Shown piece by piece: positions 1 through 9,467 of a stretch of DNA of 64,000 nt. The first letter of the stretch is position 1, and every line of letters begins with the position of its first letter. This stretch comes from Clostridia bacterium (GTDB lineage: Bacteria; Bacillota; Clostridia; Oscillospirales; Acutalibacteraceae). The translations under genes and the position numbers were made by a program. The notes under the pieces were generated by a model. The model was not told where the DNA came from and did not search any database. It was given only the letters and a program-made list of their open reading frames with translations. The stretch is from assembly GCA_017407995.1 (NCBI GenBank), contig JAFQVM010000005.1, positions 1 to 64,000 on the forward strand, written 5' to 3'.

Positions 1-443
1 CAGAAAAAGAGCCGCTTAAAATTTGGGGTGAAATCAAGGACGGCGAAATCGTTTCTGCAGACAGCCCGAACTTTACAGCTCAGTGCTTGAGAGTTCCTGT
101 TTCAGACGGACACATGGCCGCTGTTTTTGTAAGATTTGAAAACAAGCCTTCAAAAGAAGAAATTATAAACATCTGGAAAGAATTCAACGGTTTCCCTCAG
201 CAGGCAGAGCTTCCCAGTGCCCCCAAACAGTTCCTCAATTACTTTGAAGAGGATAATATGCCTCAGACAAAACTTCAGCGCGACCTTGAGGGCGGTATGG
301 CTGTTTCAATCGGACGTCTGCGCGAGGATACCCAATTTGATTACAAATTTGTTTGCCTTTCACACAACACCCTCAGGGGTGCCGCAGGCGGTGCAGTCTT
401 GATGGCAGAGTTGCTTTGCGAACAGGGCTACATGGACAGATAA
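1..443 (+). CDS. asd: Aspartate-semialdehyde dehydrogenase, C-terminal part (5' truncated by window edge)
   Basis: Makes L-aspartate-4-semialdehyde from aspartyl phosphate with NADPH, the branch-point step to lysine/DAP, threonine and methionine. The reading frame is open from base 3 and ends at TAA 441-443, so the start lies outside the window. The family motifs RVPVSDGH, the run around GGMAVSIGRLRED and the closing SHNTLRGAAGGAVL are clear; the first includes the substrate-binding Arg and the catalytic His region. dapA follows 33 nt later behind its own GGAGG, so asd probably heads or belongs to a DAP operon. Confidence 0.95.
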   Translation, partial: EKEPLKIWGEIKDGEIVSADSPNFTAQCLRVPVSDGHMAAVFVRFENKPSKEEIINIWKEFNGFPQQAELPSAPKQFLNYFEEDNMPQTKLQRDLEGGMAVSIGRLREDTQFDYKFVCLSHNTLRGAAGGAVLMAELLCEQGYMDR

Positions 444-476
444 AATTTAAAACCAATTTCCCGGAGGTTATAAAAA

Positions 477-1367
477 ATGAAAAAGGTTTTGTTTACCGGT
501 GCAGGTGTTGCAATAGTAACACCATTTAAAGAGGACGGAAGCATCAACTACGAGATGCTCGAAAATCTTATAGACGATCAGATCGAAAATTCTACAGACG
601 CTATTGTAATATGCGGGACTACGGGTGAAAGCCCGACGCTTGACCACGAGGAGCATTCAGAAGCTATCCGCCGTTGCGTTGAGCACGTTGCAGGCAGAGT
701 TCCCGTTATTGCGGGCACAGGCAGCAACGATACGGCCTACGCAGTCAAGCTCTCCAACGAGGCGGAAAAAGCCGGAGCTGACGGTCTGCTTATGGTTACT
801 CCCTACTACAATAAAACTTCTCAGGCAGGTCTTATTGAGCACTTTAACTTCGTTGCTGACAGAGTAAGCGCTCCGATTATCCTCTACAATGTTCCAAGCA
901 GAACAGGCGTTAACATAAAGCCTGAAACATATCTTGAGCTTTCAAAGCACGAGAGAATAGTTGCTGTTAAAGAAGCAAATGGAGATATATCTTCTGTTGC
1001 TCAGACACGTATGCTCTGCGGCGATGACCTCACCGTATATACCGGTAATGATGACCAGATTACAGCTTTCATGTCCCTTGGCGGAAAAGGTGTTATCTCT
1101 GTTCTTTCAAACATAGTTCCTAAAGTTGCTCACGACATAGTTTACAAATACCTTGAAGGCGACGCTAAGGGCAGCGCAGACTTGCAGCTTGAATATCTCG
1201 ACCTTTGCAACAACCTCTTCTCAGATGTCAACCCCATACCCGTTAAGGAAGCTATGAACATGATGGGTATAAACGTCGGTCCGTGCCGTCTGCCCCTGAC
1301 AAAGATGAACCCCGCAGCAAAAGAGCAGCTCAGAGCTTGCCTTGTTGCTCACGGACTTATAAAATAA
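477..1367 (+). CDS. dapA: 4-hydroxy-tetrahydrodipicolinate synthase
   Basis: Condenses pyruvate with aspartate semialdehyde, the first committed step of diaminopimelate/lysine synthesis in the cytoplasm. It is 296 aa, the normal length of this TIM-barrel family. Visible active-site elements are GTTGE (Thr48-Thr49), Tyr111, Tyr137 in LYNVPSRTG and the Schiff-base Lys165 in VAVKEANGD. The ATG is chosen because CCGGAGG lies 10 nt upstream. It sits between asd and dapB, all on the plus strand. No lysine riboswitch is visible in the 33-nt gap, so control would act upstream of the window. Confidence 0.97.
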   Translation: MKKVLFTGAGVAIVTPFKEDGSINYEMLENLIDDQIENSTDAIVICGTTGESPTLDHEEHSEAIRRCVEHVAGRVPVIAGTGSNDTAYAVKLSNEAEKAGADGLLMVTPYYNKTSQAGLIEHFNFVADRVSAPIILYNVPSRTGVNIKPETYLELSKHERIVAVKEANGDISSVAQTRMLCGDDLTVYTGNDDQITAFMSLGGKGVISVLSNIVPKVAHDIVYKYLEGDAKGSADLQLEYLDLCNNLFSDVNPIPVKEAMNMMGINVGPCRLPLTKMNPAAKEQLRACLVAHGLIK

Positions 1368-1398
1368 TTCTTTTTAAAAGTTTGAAAGGAATTTTAAA

Positions 1399-2151
1399 AT
1401 GACTGATATTCTACTCAGCGGATGCTACGGCAAAATGGGTCGTGCAATCACTTCATATATCGCAGGCTGTGATGACATCAGAATATCTGCAGGTCTTGAT
1501 ATAGCTGAAGGTAACGGTGATTTTCCTGTTTTCGTTTCACCGTTTAGCTTTGACGGCAAAGTAGACGCTATAATAGATTTCTCGTCCCCTGCCGCATTGC
1601 CCGGTCTTCTTGAATACGCAGTTGACCACAAGATTCCTGCTGTTATTGCAACCACCGGACTTGATGATGCTCATATCGAACTCATTCACAAAGCCTCAAA
1701 GAGTATCCCCGTATTTTTTACGGCAAACATGTCACTTGGCGTAAATCTTGTTTGTGAATTAGCTAAAATCGCCGCAAAAATTTTGGGAAATTCCTATGAT
1801 ATCGAAATTATTGAGGCTCATCACAATCAAAAAGTAGATGCTCCGAGCGGTACTGCGTTAATGATTGCAGATGCCATATCGAGCGAACTTGAGCACCGTC
1901 CCAACTATGAATATAACAGACAGGCAAAACGTGAAAAGCGCACAAAAAACGAGATTGGTATTCATGCTATCAGAGGCGGAACAATTGTCGGTGAGCATGA
2001 GATAATCTTTGCAGGATATAATGAGGTTATCAAGATTAGCCACTCGGCTGCAAGCAAAGAACTTTTCGCAGCAGGTGCTGTAAATGCCGCTGTGTTCATT
2101 AAAGATAAAAAGCCCGGTCTCTACTCAATGAGCGACATTGTTTCAGCATAA
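1399..2151 (+). CDS. dapB: 4-hydroxy-tetrahydrodipicolinate reductase
   Basis: NAD(P)H-dependent second step of the DAP pathway. The protein is 250 aa, as expected. The N-terminal dinucleotide motif GCYGKMGR is at residues 8-15. The substrate-binding signature EAHHNQKVDAPSGTA is at about 139-153, with the general acid His141 and Lys145. GAAAGGA precedes the ATG. The gap to dapA is 31 nt with no terminator, so the two genes are probably cotranscribed. Confidence 0.97.
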   Translation: MTDILLSGCYGKMGRAITSYIAGCDDIRISAGLDIAEGNGDFPVFVSPFSFDGKVDAIIDFSSPAALPGLLEYAVDHKIPAVIATTGLDDAHIELIHKASKSIPVFFTANMSLGVNLVCELAKIAAKILGNSYDIEIIEAHHNQKVDAPSGTALMIADAISSELEHRPNYEYNRQAKREKRTKNEIGIHAIRGGTIVGEHEIIFAGYNEVIKISHSAASKELFAAGAVNAAVFIKDKKPGLYSMSDIVSA

Positions 2152-2182
2152 TTTTACTGTATAAAGAAAGGATGCGGATAAA

Positions 2183-2647
2183 ATGAAAGTTATTGATTCC
2201 ATAACCGTCAATGAGGACGTAACTCTTATCTCTTTGAGCGACTCCCCCGCCGATATAAACCTTATCGCAGGAATTTTCGACAGCATTGCCAAAGCAGGAA
2301 TTGACGTCGACATGATTTCTCAGTTTCCGCCAAACGGAACTCACTCCGGTCTTTCTTTCACAGTGAGCGACGACGATTTCGGCGGAATTCTTGAAATTGC
2401 AACAAAGCTTCGTGGAATGAACCCCGATATCAAAATCAGCGTAAGCTCCGGCAACTGTAAGATATCTGTTTTTGGGCTTGATATGAAAGGTCAGCCCGGT
2501 GTTGCGGCAAAGGTTTTTGCCGCTGCCGCAAGTGTAGGCTGTGACATCAGAATGATTACAACCTCTGAAACAGATATATCGCTGCTCGTTGTTAAGCCCG
2601 ATGTTGACGCTACAGTAAATGCTATTAAAAAGGCTTTTGAAGAGTAA
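2183..2647 (+). CDS. Free-standing tandem ACT-domain protein resembling the aspartate kinase regulatory half
   Basis: It is 154 aa with two ACT domains, at about residues 10-80 and 90-154. The second begins ISVFGLDMKGQPGVAAKVF, closely resembling the ACT pair of LysC-type aspartate kinases. There is no kinase domain, so it cannot phosphorylate aspartate. It closes the asd-dapA-dapB run 31 nt after dapB and is followed by a strong terminator. Inference: it binds lysine or threonine and regulates a partner (a separate aspartate kinase or a DAP enzyme). In some Firmicutes a small subunit of aspartate kinase of about this size arises by internal translation initiation; here it has its own gene. 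The ATG is preceded by AAAGGATG. Confidence 0.75.
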   Translation: MKVIDSITVNEDVTLISLSDSPADINLIAGIFDSIAKAGIDVDMISQFPPNGTHSGLSFTVSDDDFGGILEIATKLRGMNPDIKISVSSGNCKISVFGLDMKGQPGVAAKVFAAAASVGCDIRMITTSETDISLLVVKPDVDATVNAIKKAFEE

Positions 2648-2653
2648 AAAATC

Positions 2654-2686
2654 AACCACCATGTTTTTGTAAACATGGTGGTTTTC
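2654..2686. terminator. Bidirectional intrinsic terminator after the DAP operon
   Basis: A perfect 13-bp stem (2654-2666 with 2671-2683) has a 4-nt loop. It is followed by TTTT on the plus strand and preceded by AAAAAA, which is a U-run on the minus strand. It separates the plus-strand DAP operon from the convergent gene ending at 2690. Confidence 0.9.
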
Positions 2687-2689
2687 TCA

Positions 2690-3181
2690 TTAAAAAATCG
2701 GTGTTATTAAATTCAATAAATTTAAAACTATACAAACAGAACCGATTAAAATCAATAAACTTTCAAGGAATTTTAAAATATTGATTTTTATTATGCGCTT
2801 TTTTCTGTACTGCTTCAAAGCCTCATAATCTTCCGATGTCATAACCCTTGTCAAATGCACAGAATATTTGGTTTCAGCAAAAAATGCATATGCTTGTGTT
2901 TGAAAGCCGTCGCCTTTATGAAACTTTGGATTCCTTTTTTCCAGAAATGCTCCGTCATCCCATTTAATTCGCCTTGCTCTGCTGTTACTATGCTCTGTCA
3001 GAACAATACATCTTAAATCATCCTTGGCTTTTTTAATAGGTTTGAAAACCAAAATAAAACCGATTAAAATTTTAGAGACCAAAAATCCCGATTGATACAT
3101 GTCTGTTAAATAGTCTTCCAATTCATCAATTCTATACAGAGCAAACGGAAAAATTTTAATCAACAACTTCTCTTTTTCCAT
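2690..3181 (-). CDS. DUF2812-like membrane-associated protein
   Basis: It is 163 aa of unknown function. The N-terminus (KIFPFALYRIDELEDYL, then GFLVSKI) resembles the DUF2812 family, whose members often sit near PadR regulators, though none is here. Hydrophobic stretches lie at about 33-47 and 138-160, the second a likely membrane anchor. It is the last gene of the minus-strand run downstream of the phosphohexomutase, 15 nt after it. The family assignment rests on the N-terminal pattern only. Confidence 0.5.
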   Translation of the reverse strand: MEKEKLLIKIFPFALYRIDELEDYLTDMYQSGFLVSKILIGFILVFKPIKKAKDDLRCIVLTEHSNSRARRIKWDDGAFLEKRNPKFHKGDGFQTQAYAFFAETKYSVHLTRVMTSEDYEALKQYRKKRIIKINILKFLESLLILIGSVCIVLNLLNLITPIF

Positions 3182-3196
3182 TCAGATTTTCCCCTG

Positions 3197-4606
3197 TTAT
3201 ATTTTCAAGAACTCTCTAAAATCGGTAATATACTTTGCTGCAGCTTCCTCATTATTACTTTCAGCAAAAATACGAAGCAGCGGTTCTGTACCAGAGAAAC
3301 GGCAAATTACAAAGCTGTCATCTTTAAAGTAAACCTTACAGCCATCCTCATAGTTTACACGCTCAACTTCCTGTGAAAACACAGGAAGTTTTTTGTCTTC
3401 CATAAGAATTTTCATAATTGTATCTTTATATTCGGGAGCAAAACGCAAGTTGTCTTCAACCATAACAAAATGTCCGAACTCGCTTTCAAGCTCATCCATA
3501 ATCTCTGTTGGAGATTTGCCTGTTACGCTAACCATCTCCGCAAAAAGTGAAGCTGCATAAACGGAGTCTTTACCGTGGATATGTCCCCTGACCGTCAAAC
3601 CGCCTGATGATTCGCCGCCTAAAACTGCGTTGACCTCATCTATTTTTGAGGATATGTATTTAAATCCAACAGGAACTTCGTAGCACTTTTCTCCAAAGCT
3701 CTCTGCTATCTTATCAAGCATATGTGTTGTTGCAAGGTTTCGCACAACAGGACCTGTCCAGCCCTTGTATTTAACAAGATAGTAGTAAAGCATACAGAGA
3801 ATCTCGTTTGCATTTATATATCTGCCGTTCTTGTCGATAATTCCAAGTCGGTCGCCGTCACCGTCCATGGCGATACCCAAATCGTATTCACCTTTTATAA
3901 CAGTGTCACTTAACAATCTGAGAGTATGCTCTGTCGGAGCAGGCATCATGCCGCCGAAATACGCATCTTTATTAAGATTCATTGTATCGATAGTGCAGCG
4001 TGCCGTATGGAAAATAACCTGGAGAGGATATGCACCTGAGCCGTGCATTGTATCAAAAAGAACTCTTAAACCTCTGTCACGCAGAGCCTGCATATCAAGC
4101 AAATTGATAATATCGTCAAGGAATCTGTTAAAGGGATTGTGAAGATAGAGAATCTTTCGCTCATCAACAGCTTCCTCAAAATCGCAGTACTCAACTTCAT
4201 CAATCTCTGCAATCAGCTCTTCAACACGCTGTGTTACCTCTAACGGTGCATCTCTTCCCTCATCAACTATCAATTTTATTCCATTGTAATTTGAAGGGTT
4301 ATGGCTTGCGGTGATTTCAATACCAAAATGCAAATCACAATCCTTAACTGTATGCATTATAAGCGGTGTAGGTGCTGAACGGTTCAAAAACCACACCTCT
4401 ATACCACCCTTAGCGAGGGTTTCTGCCACCCATTTAGCAGCGTTAACTGACAGAAAGCGTCTATCATAACCTATAATTATCGGCTTTTCTGTTTTTCCCT
4501 GTTCACGTGCCAAAGCTAAAATTCCTGCTGCCACATGGCGAATGTTCTCACAAATGAAATCCTCACCTATAACAGCTCTCCAACCGCCTGTTCCGAATTT
4601 AATCAT
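3197..4606 (-). CDS. Phosphoglucomutase/phosphomannomutase family protein
   Basis: Alpha-D-phosphohexomutase, moving phosphate between C1 and C6 of a hexose. At 469 aa it shows all four family sites: the phosphoserine loop TASHNP (Ser101), the Mg-binding DGDGD (248-252), the sugar loop GGESSGG (330-336) and the phosphate loop RFSGTEP (436-442). The substrate (glucose, mannose or glucosamine phosphate) cannot be fixed from sequence; it is not obviously GlmM. GGAGGAAG precedes the ATG. It lies 24 nt after ligA on the same strand. Confidence 0.9.
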   Translation of the reverse strand: MIKFGTGGWRAVIGEDFICENIRHVAAGILALAREQGKTEKPIIIGYDRRFLSVNAAKWVAETLAKGGIEVWFLNRSAPTPLIMHTVKDCDLHFGIEITASHNPSNYNGIKLIVDEGRDAPLEVTQRVEELIAEIDEVEYCDFEEAVDERKILYLHNPFNRFLDDIINLLDMQALRDRGLRVLFDTMHGSGAYPLQVIFHTARCTIDTMNLNKDAYFGGMMPAPTEHTLRLLSDTVIKGEYDLGIAMDGDGDRLGIIDKNGRYINANEILCMLYYYLVKYKGWTGPVVRNLATTHMLDKIAESFGEKCYEVPVGFKYISSKIDEVNAVLGGESSGGLTVRGHIHGKDSVYAASLFAEMVSVTGKSPTEIMDELESEFGHFVMVEDNLRFAPEYKDTIMKILMEDKKLPVFSQEVERVNYEDGCKVYFKDDSFVICRFSGTEPLLRIFAESNNEEAAAKYITDFREFLKI

Positions 4607-4630
4607 TTTTCTTCCTCCGAGAATTTATTT

Positions 4631-6643
<2,013 letters not shown>

Positions 6644-6705
6644 TTATATAGCCATTATATCACAAATACATATACAGAAACAATAAAAGAGTGCTATTTT
6701 GAGTG

Positions 6706-7395
6706 CTATTTTTGCGGAATTTCTTGCGGAGAAGTTATCTGTGCCATAACATTCGGCACCTCTCCGACAATTATGGTTTCAGCCACACAATATTCGCTTC
6801 TAAGCTCCGTAAAACTTTCGTTGCCTGCAAGAAAGATATATACCTTTGTCGTGACCGTCAACATGATTCGATGCTGGGTCTGATTTATACCCGCCGATAT
6901 AAAAGAGTTCGCAAAATCAGCCTTTGAACTGCCTGTCATCTGCACATCAACAGAAATATTGGGTCCCATACCCGCAAGCAAATCTATACCGCTGACCGTA
7001 CCAAACGGTATACTTATTTTTCCGCTGTTGTTTTGGGCTATCCTTTCATCTACAGCAAGAGCGATGCTCGCTTTCAACTTATTAATTTTAGCAGAGTTTG
7101 TCTGTATAGACGTAATATTTCCCGAATCGTCTGTTGTTATATCCACAAGCGACTCATAACTGACATCATCTTGCGACAGCAAATTATTAATGCAGTTATC
7201 CACCGTTGAAACTGCTATATTCTGTGCTCTTGTCTGTGCAACCGTATGTATAGCAGGGCGAAAACGTGCATCAAGCAACAGGACAAAAATCGAACAGATA
7301 ATCATAACACATACAAATTTAAAAATTATACCCTTGCCTGAATGACGACCGAAACTGTTTCTTCTGAAAAATCTGCTTTTTCGTATCCTGTGCAT
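6706..7395 (-). CDS. yunB: Sporulation protein YunB
   Basis: It is 229 aa with a basic N-terminus, one membrane segment at about 26-43, and the family's hallmark RFRPAIHTVAQTRAQN just after it. The remainder is a predicted extracytoplasmic domain. In Bacillus, YunB is a mother-cell sporulation protein needed for proper spore formation; its biochemical role is unclear. It is encoded between a PHP-domain gene and ligA. GGGGGTG precedes the ATG but lies inside a hairpin (see 7399-7433). Supports a spore-forming host. Confidence 0.85.
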   Translation of the reverse strand: MHRIRKSRFFRRNSFGRHSGKGIIFKFVCVMIICSIFVLLLDARFRPAIHTVAQTRAQNIAVSTVDNCINNLLSQDDVSYESLVDITTDDSGNITSIQTNSAKINKLKASIALAVDERIAQNNSGKISIPFGTVSGIDLLAGMGPNISVDVQMTGSSKADFANSFISAGINQTQHRIMLTVTTKVYIFLAGNESFTELRSEYCVAETIIVGEVPNVMAQITSPQEIPQK

Positions 7396-7433
7396 AAAAA
7401 CACCCCCACATAAAAATATATGCAGGGGTTGTT
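7396..7433 (-). terminator. Possible weak terminator overlapping the yunB ribosome binding site
   Basis: On the minus strand an imperfect stem (AACA/CCCC/CATA blocks with two bulges, 7399-7412 with 7419-7433) is followed by GTGTTTTT directly before the yunB ATG. It could attenuate readthrough from the PHP gene or hide the GGGGGTG of yunB. The bulges make it uncertain. Confidence 0.35.
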
Positions 7434-7461
7434 AATAATGAGCATGGTCAGAGTGGCGAGA

Positions 7462-8412
7462 TTAAAGAATATCTTCTACAAAGTATGCATTTGTATTGGC
7501 ACGCAAGCCGTGTTCATCCTCAATCTGTATACGGATAAATTTATCATCGGGGTCTACGGTAAAATCTGCACTGGATATTGTTTCGCCTTTTCTTGCTCTG
7601 CATATCTCAGAACGGCGGCCGACATTGGTGAGAGTTATTCTTCTTGCAGGTGAACACTCAAGATGAACCTTGCCGTCCTCAATATAAAGCTCCTTTATTT
7701 CAGGGCCCATTGAAGCATAGAAATTACCCTTCTCAAGAGCCTCGATAACCGTTCTGTAATCAAGTGACTCCGCTTTCACCCAGATAAATCCGCCGAAAGA
7801 GTCGTTGAGCGGATGTCCTAACTCATAGTTGTCATGATTATCGTCAGTAGCAACACAGAAAAGTCTGTTGCCGGCTCTGAGCAAGCTGTCATAAGGGACT
7901 TCCTGGTTGCCGTCTATACCGTCTATATATGCGCTGAAATTGAAAACCTCTGTTGCAAAAAGCCCTTTGAGCTTACCGTAATCATCAAGTGTCTGAAGTG
8001 ACCAGTTGGGATGATTGTAGCAAACAAGGAAGCCCGCTTTATTCATGCGGTCTATGTATTCGTTGATTCCGTCAATATCGTTATACTCGGGCAGAGGAAG
8101 AACTACATCCTTTGTGCCTGATGGGTCTTTATCATAGCAGTTGAAATGATAACAGCGTCGGATTCTGCTGTCTTTAACAGCCCAATCGCTGATATCTTCC
8201 TCATATGAATTTATAGCAAGAAATTTCTCATCGCTTAGGTCATTATGCGGCACATACTTGCTATGGTCTGTATAAGCTATTATCGAATAGCCCTCTTTCA
8301 TATATGCCTCTTTAAGCTCCTCGACTGTCATCTTACCGTCTGAAATGGTTGAGTGACAATGAAGATTAGCCTTATAAAAGTTTCCTTCATGAGGTATAAG
8401 ATATTTTTTCAT
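7462..8412 (-). CDS. PHP-domain metal-dependent phosphoesterase
   Basis: It is 316 aa from the ATG at 8412. The PHP metal-site pattern is visible: His18-x-His20 in LHCHST, then YTDHSKY, the later NHPNW and a terminal TDDNHD. Members hydrolyse phosphoesters such as nucleotides or histidinol phosphate; the substrate here is unknown. The C-terminal 80 residues look like a beta-rich domain. AAAGGATAAAGCAA precedes the ATG; an upstream in-frame TTG (8445) would swallow that site. It heads the yunB-ligA run, with a promoter at 8450-8478. Confidence 0.8.
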   Translation of the reverse strand: MKKYLIPHEGNFYKANLHCHSTISDGKMTVEELKEAYMKEGYSIIAYTDHSKYVPHNDLSDEKFLAINSYEEDISDWAVKDSRIRRCYHFNCYDKDPSGTKDVVLPLPEYNDIDGINEYIDRMNKAGFLVCYNHPNWSLQTLDDYGKLKGLFATEVFNFSAYIDGIDGNQEVPYDSLLRAGNRLFCVATDDNHDNYELGHPLNDSFGGFIWVKAESLDYRTVIEALEKGNFYASMGPEIKELYIEDGKVHLECSPARRITLTNVGRRSEICRARKGETISSADFTVDPDDKFIRIQIEDEHGLRANTNAYFVEDIL

Positions 8413-8449
8413 TTGCTTTATCCTTTCTTGATGCAATTTTTTCAAATAC

Positions 8450-8478
8450 AGTTTAAGTCTTTAAATATACAAAGTCAA
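8450..8478 (-). promoter_or_regulatory. SigA-type promoter for the PHP-yunB-ligA run
   Basis: On the minus strand TTGACT (8473-8478) and TAAACT (8450-8455) are separated by 17 nt, ending 37 nt upstream of the PHP gene start. Confidence 0.6.
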
Positions 8479-8481
8479 CAG

Positions 8482-8510
8482 AAAAATACCCTGCGAATAC
8501 CTCGCAGGGT
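8482..8510 (-). terminator. Terminator of the glycerophosphodiesterase gene
   Basis: Perfect 9-bp stem ACCCTGCGA/TCGCAGGGT with a 5-nt loop. On the minus strand it is followed by ATTTTT. It sits 6 nt past the stop at 8517. Confidence 0.85.
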
Positions 8511-8516
8511 TGTTCC

Positions 8517-9281
8517 TTATTTATAATGCTTTTCAATTACCTCTCTTACATAATCAGGACGGTCGGTTATCAAACCGTCAACACCTTTCTCAATAAGGGC
8601 AAGAATATCCTGTTCTTCATTAACAGTCCACGCATTGACTGTCATTCCTTTTTTGTGGGCTTTATCAATAGTCCTTTTGCTGATAAAGCCCTTATGAGGA
8701 TGAAGAGCATCACATTTTATACTTTTAGCAAGCGTAAAAGAGAAAAATCCCCATATCATAAGCATACTCGCATACGTAGGATAAAGGTATGCAGTTTTGC
8801 AATTCGGGTCTACTCGCTTAGCCTCTTTTAACATTTTATAATCAAAACTGGAGATAAGCAATTTATCAAAAACTCCATGTCGTTTTGCCGCATCGATAGT
8901 TTTACTAACAAGTTCTTCTCTCTCATTCTTGTTAGGCTTTATCTCAACATTGATAATCTTGATACACTCAGCCTTCTCCATGCACTCAAGATATTCTTCA
9001 AGAGTCGGTAACGGGGTACCCTCAAACTCACTGCTGAATTTTTTGCCGAAATCGAGTTTACGGATATCTTCAAAATTGTAGTCAACTATCTTGCCAGTAC
9101 CGTTAGACATCTCATCAACAGTGGGGTTATGGCAAATCACCACATAGCCGTCTTTTGTAAGGTGAACATCGGTCTCTGTTCCGTCAGAATTAAGGTCGAC
9201 AGCTTTTTCAAAAGCAGGCAGAGTATTCTGCGGAGCATATTTGTTAGCTCCCCTATGAGCAATTATGTTGATTTTCTTCAA
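8517..9281 (-). CDS. Glycerophosphodiester phosphodiesterase
   Basis: Releases glycerol-3-phosphate from glycerophosphodiesters. GDPD-family TIM barrel of about 255 aa. The catalytic and metal motifs AHRG, then ETD and a later HNP are all present near the N-terminus, and the C-terminus has the usual GLITDRPD. Start choice: GGGAGG directly abuts an ATG at 9290 with no spacing, whereas the in-frame TTG at 9281 stands 9 nt from it, so TTG is preferred; ATG 9290 is the alternative. No signal peptide is seen, so it is probably cytoplasmic. It is monocistronic, with its own promoter and terminator. Confidence 0.9.
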   Translation of the reverse strand: MKKINIIAHRGANKYAPQNTLPAFEKAVDLNSDGTETDVHLTKDGYVVICHNPTVDEMSNGTGKIVDYNFEDIRKLDFGKKFSSEFEGTPLPTLEEYLECMEKAECIKIINVEIKPNKNEREELVSKTIDAAKRHGVFDKLLISSFDYKMLKEAKRVDPNCKTAYLYPTYASMLMIWGFFSFTLAKSIKCDALHPHKGFISKRTIDKAHKKGMTVNAWTVNEEQDILALIEKGVDGLITDRPDYVREVIEKHYK

Positions 9282-9310
9282 TACCCTCATCCTCCCGATA
9301 CGTTTTGTTT

Positions 9311-9339
9311 ATTATAACATTTTTTTGCTATTTATTCAA
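9311..9339 (-). promoter_or_regulatory. SigA-type promoter for the glycerophosphodiesterase gene
   Basis: On the minus strand TTGAAT (9334-9339) and TATAAT (9311-9316) are 17 nt apart. It is divergent from the transporter promoter 20 nt away. Confidence 0.75.
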
Positions 9340-9358
9340 CACCTTTACTGTTTTAGGC

Positions 9359-9387
9359 TTGAAATATTATACTTTTTTTGATATAAT
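9359..9387 (+). promoter_or_regulatory. SigA-type promoter for the GPH/MFS transporter
   Basis: TTGAAA (9359-9364), a 17-nt spacer, then TATAAT (9382-9387). The leader to the TTG start at 9468 is about 75 nt. Confidence 0.75.
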
Positions 9388-9467
9388 AATAAAAGCTTTT
9401 TGTGCAAATCTTCAAAATTGCACTTCAGGGGTTAAAACCTTCTAAAAAAACATAAGGGGAGTATAAA

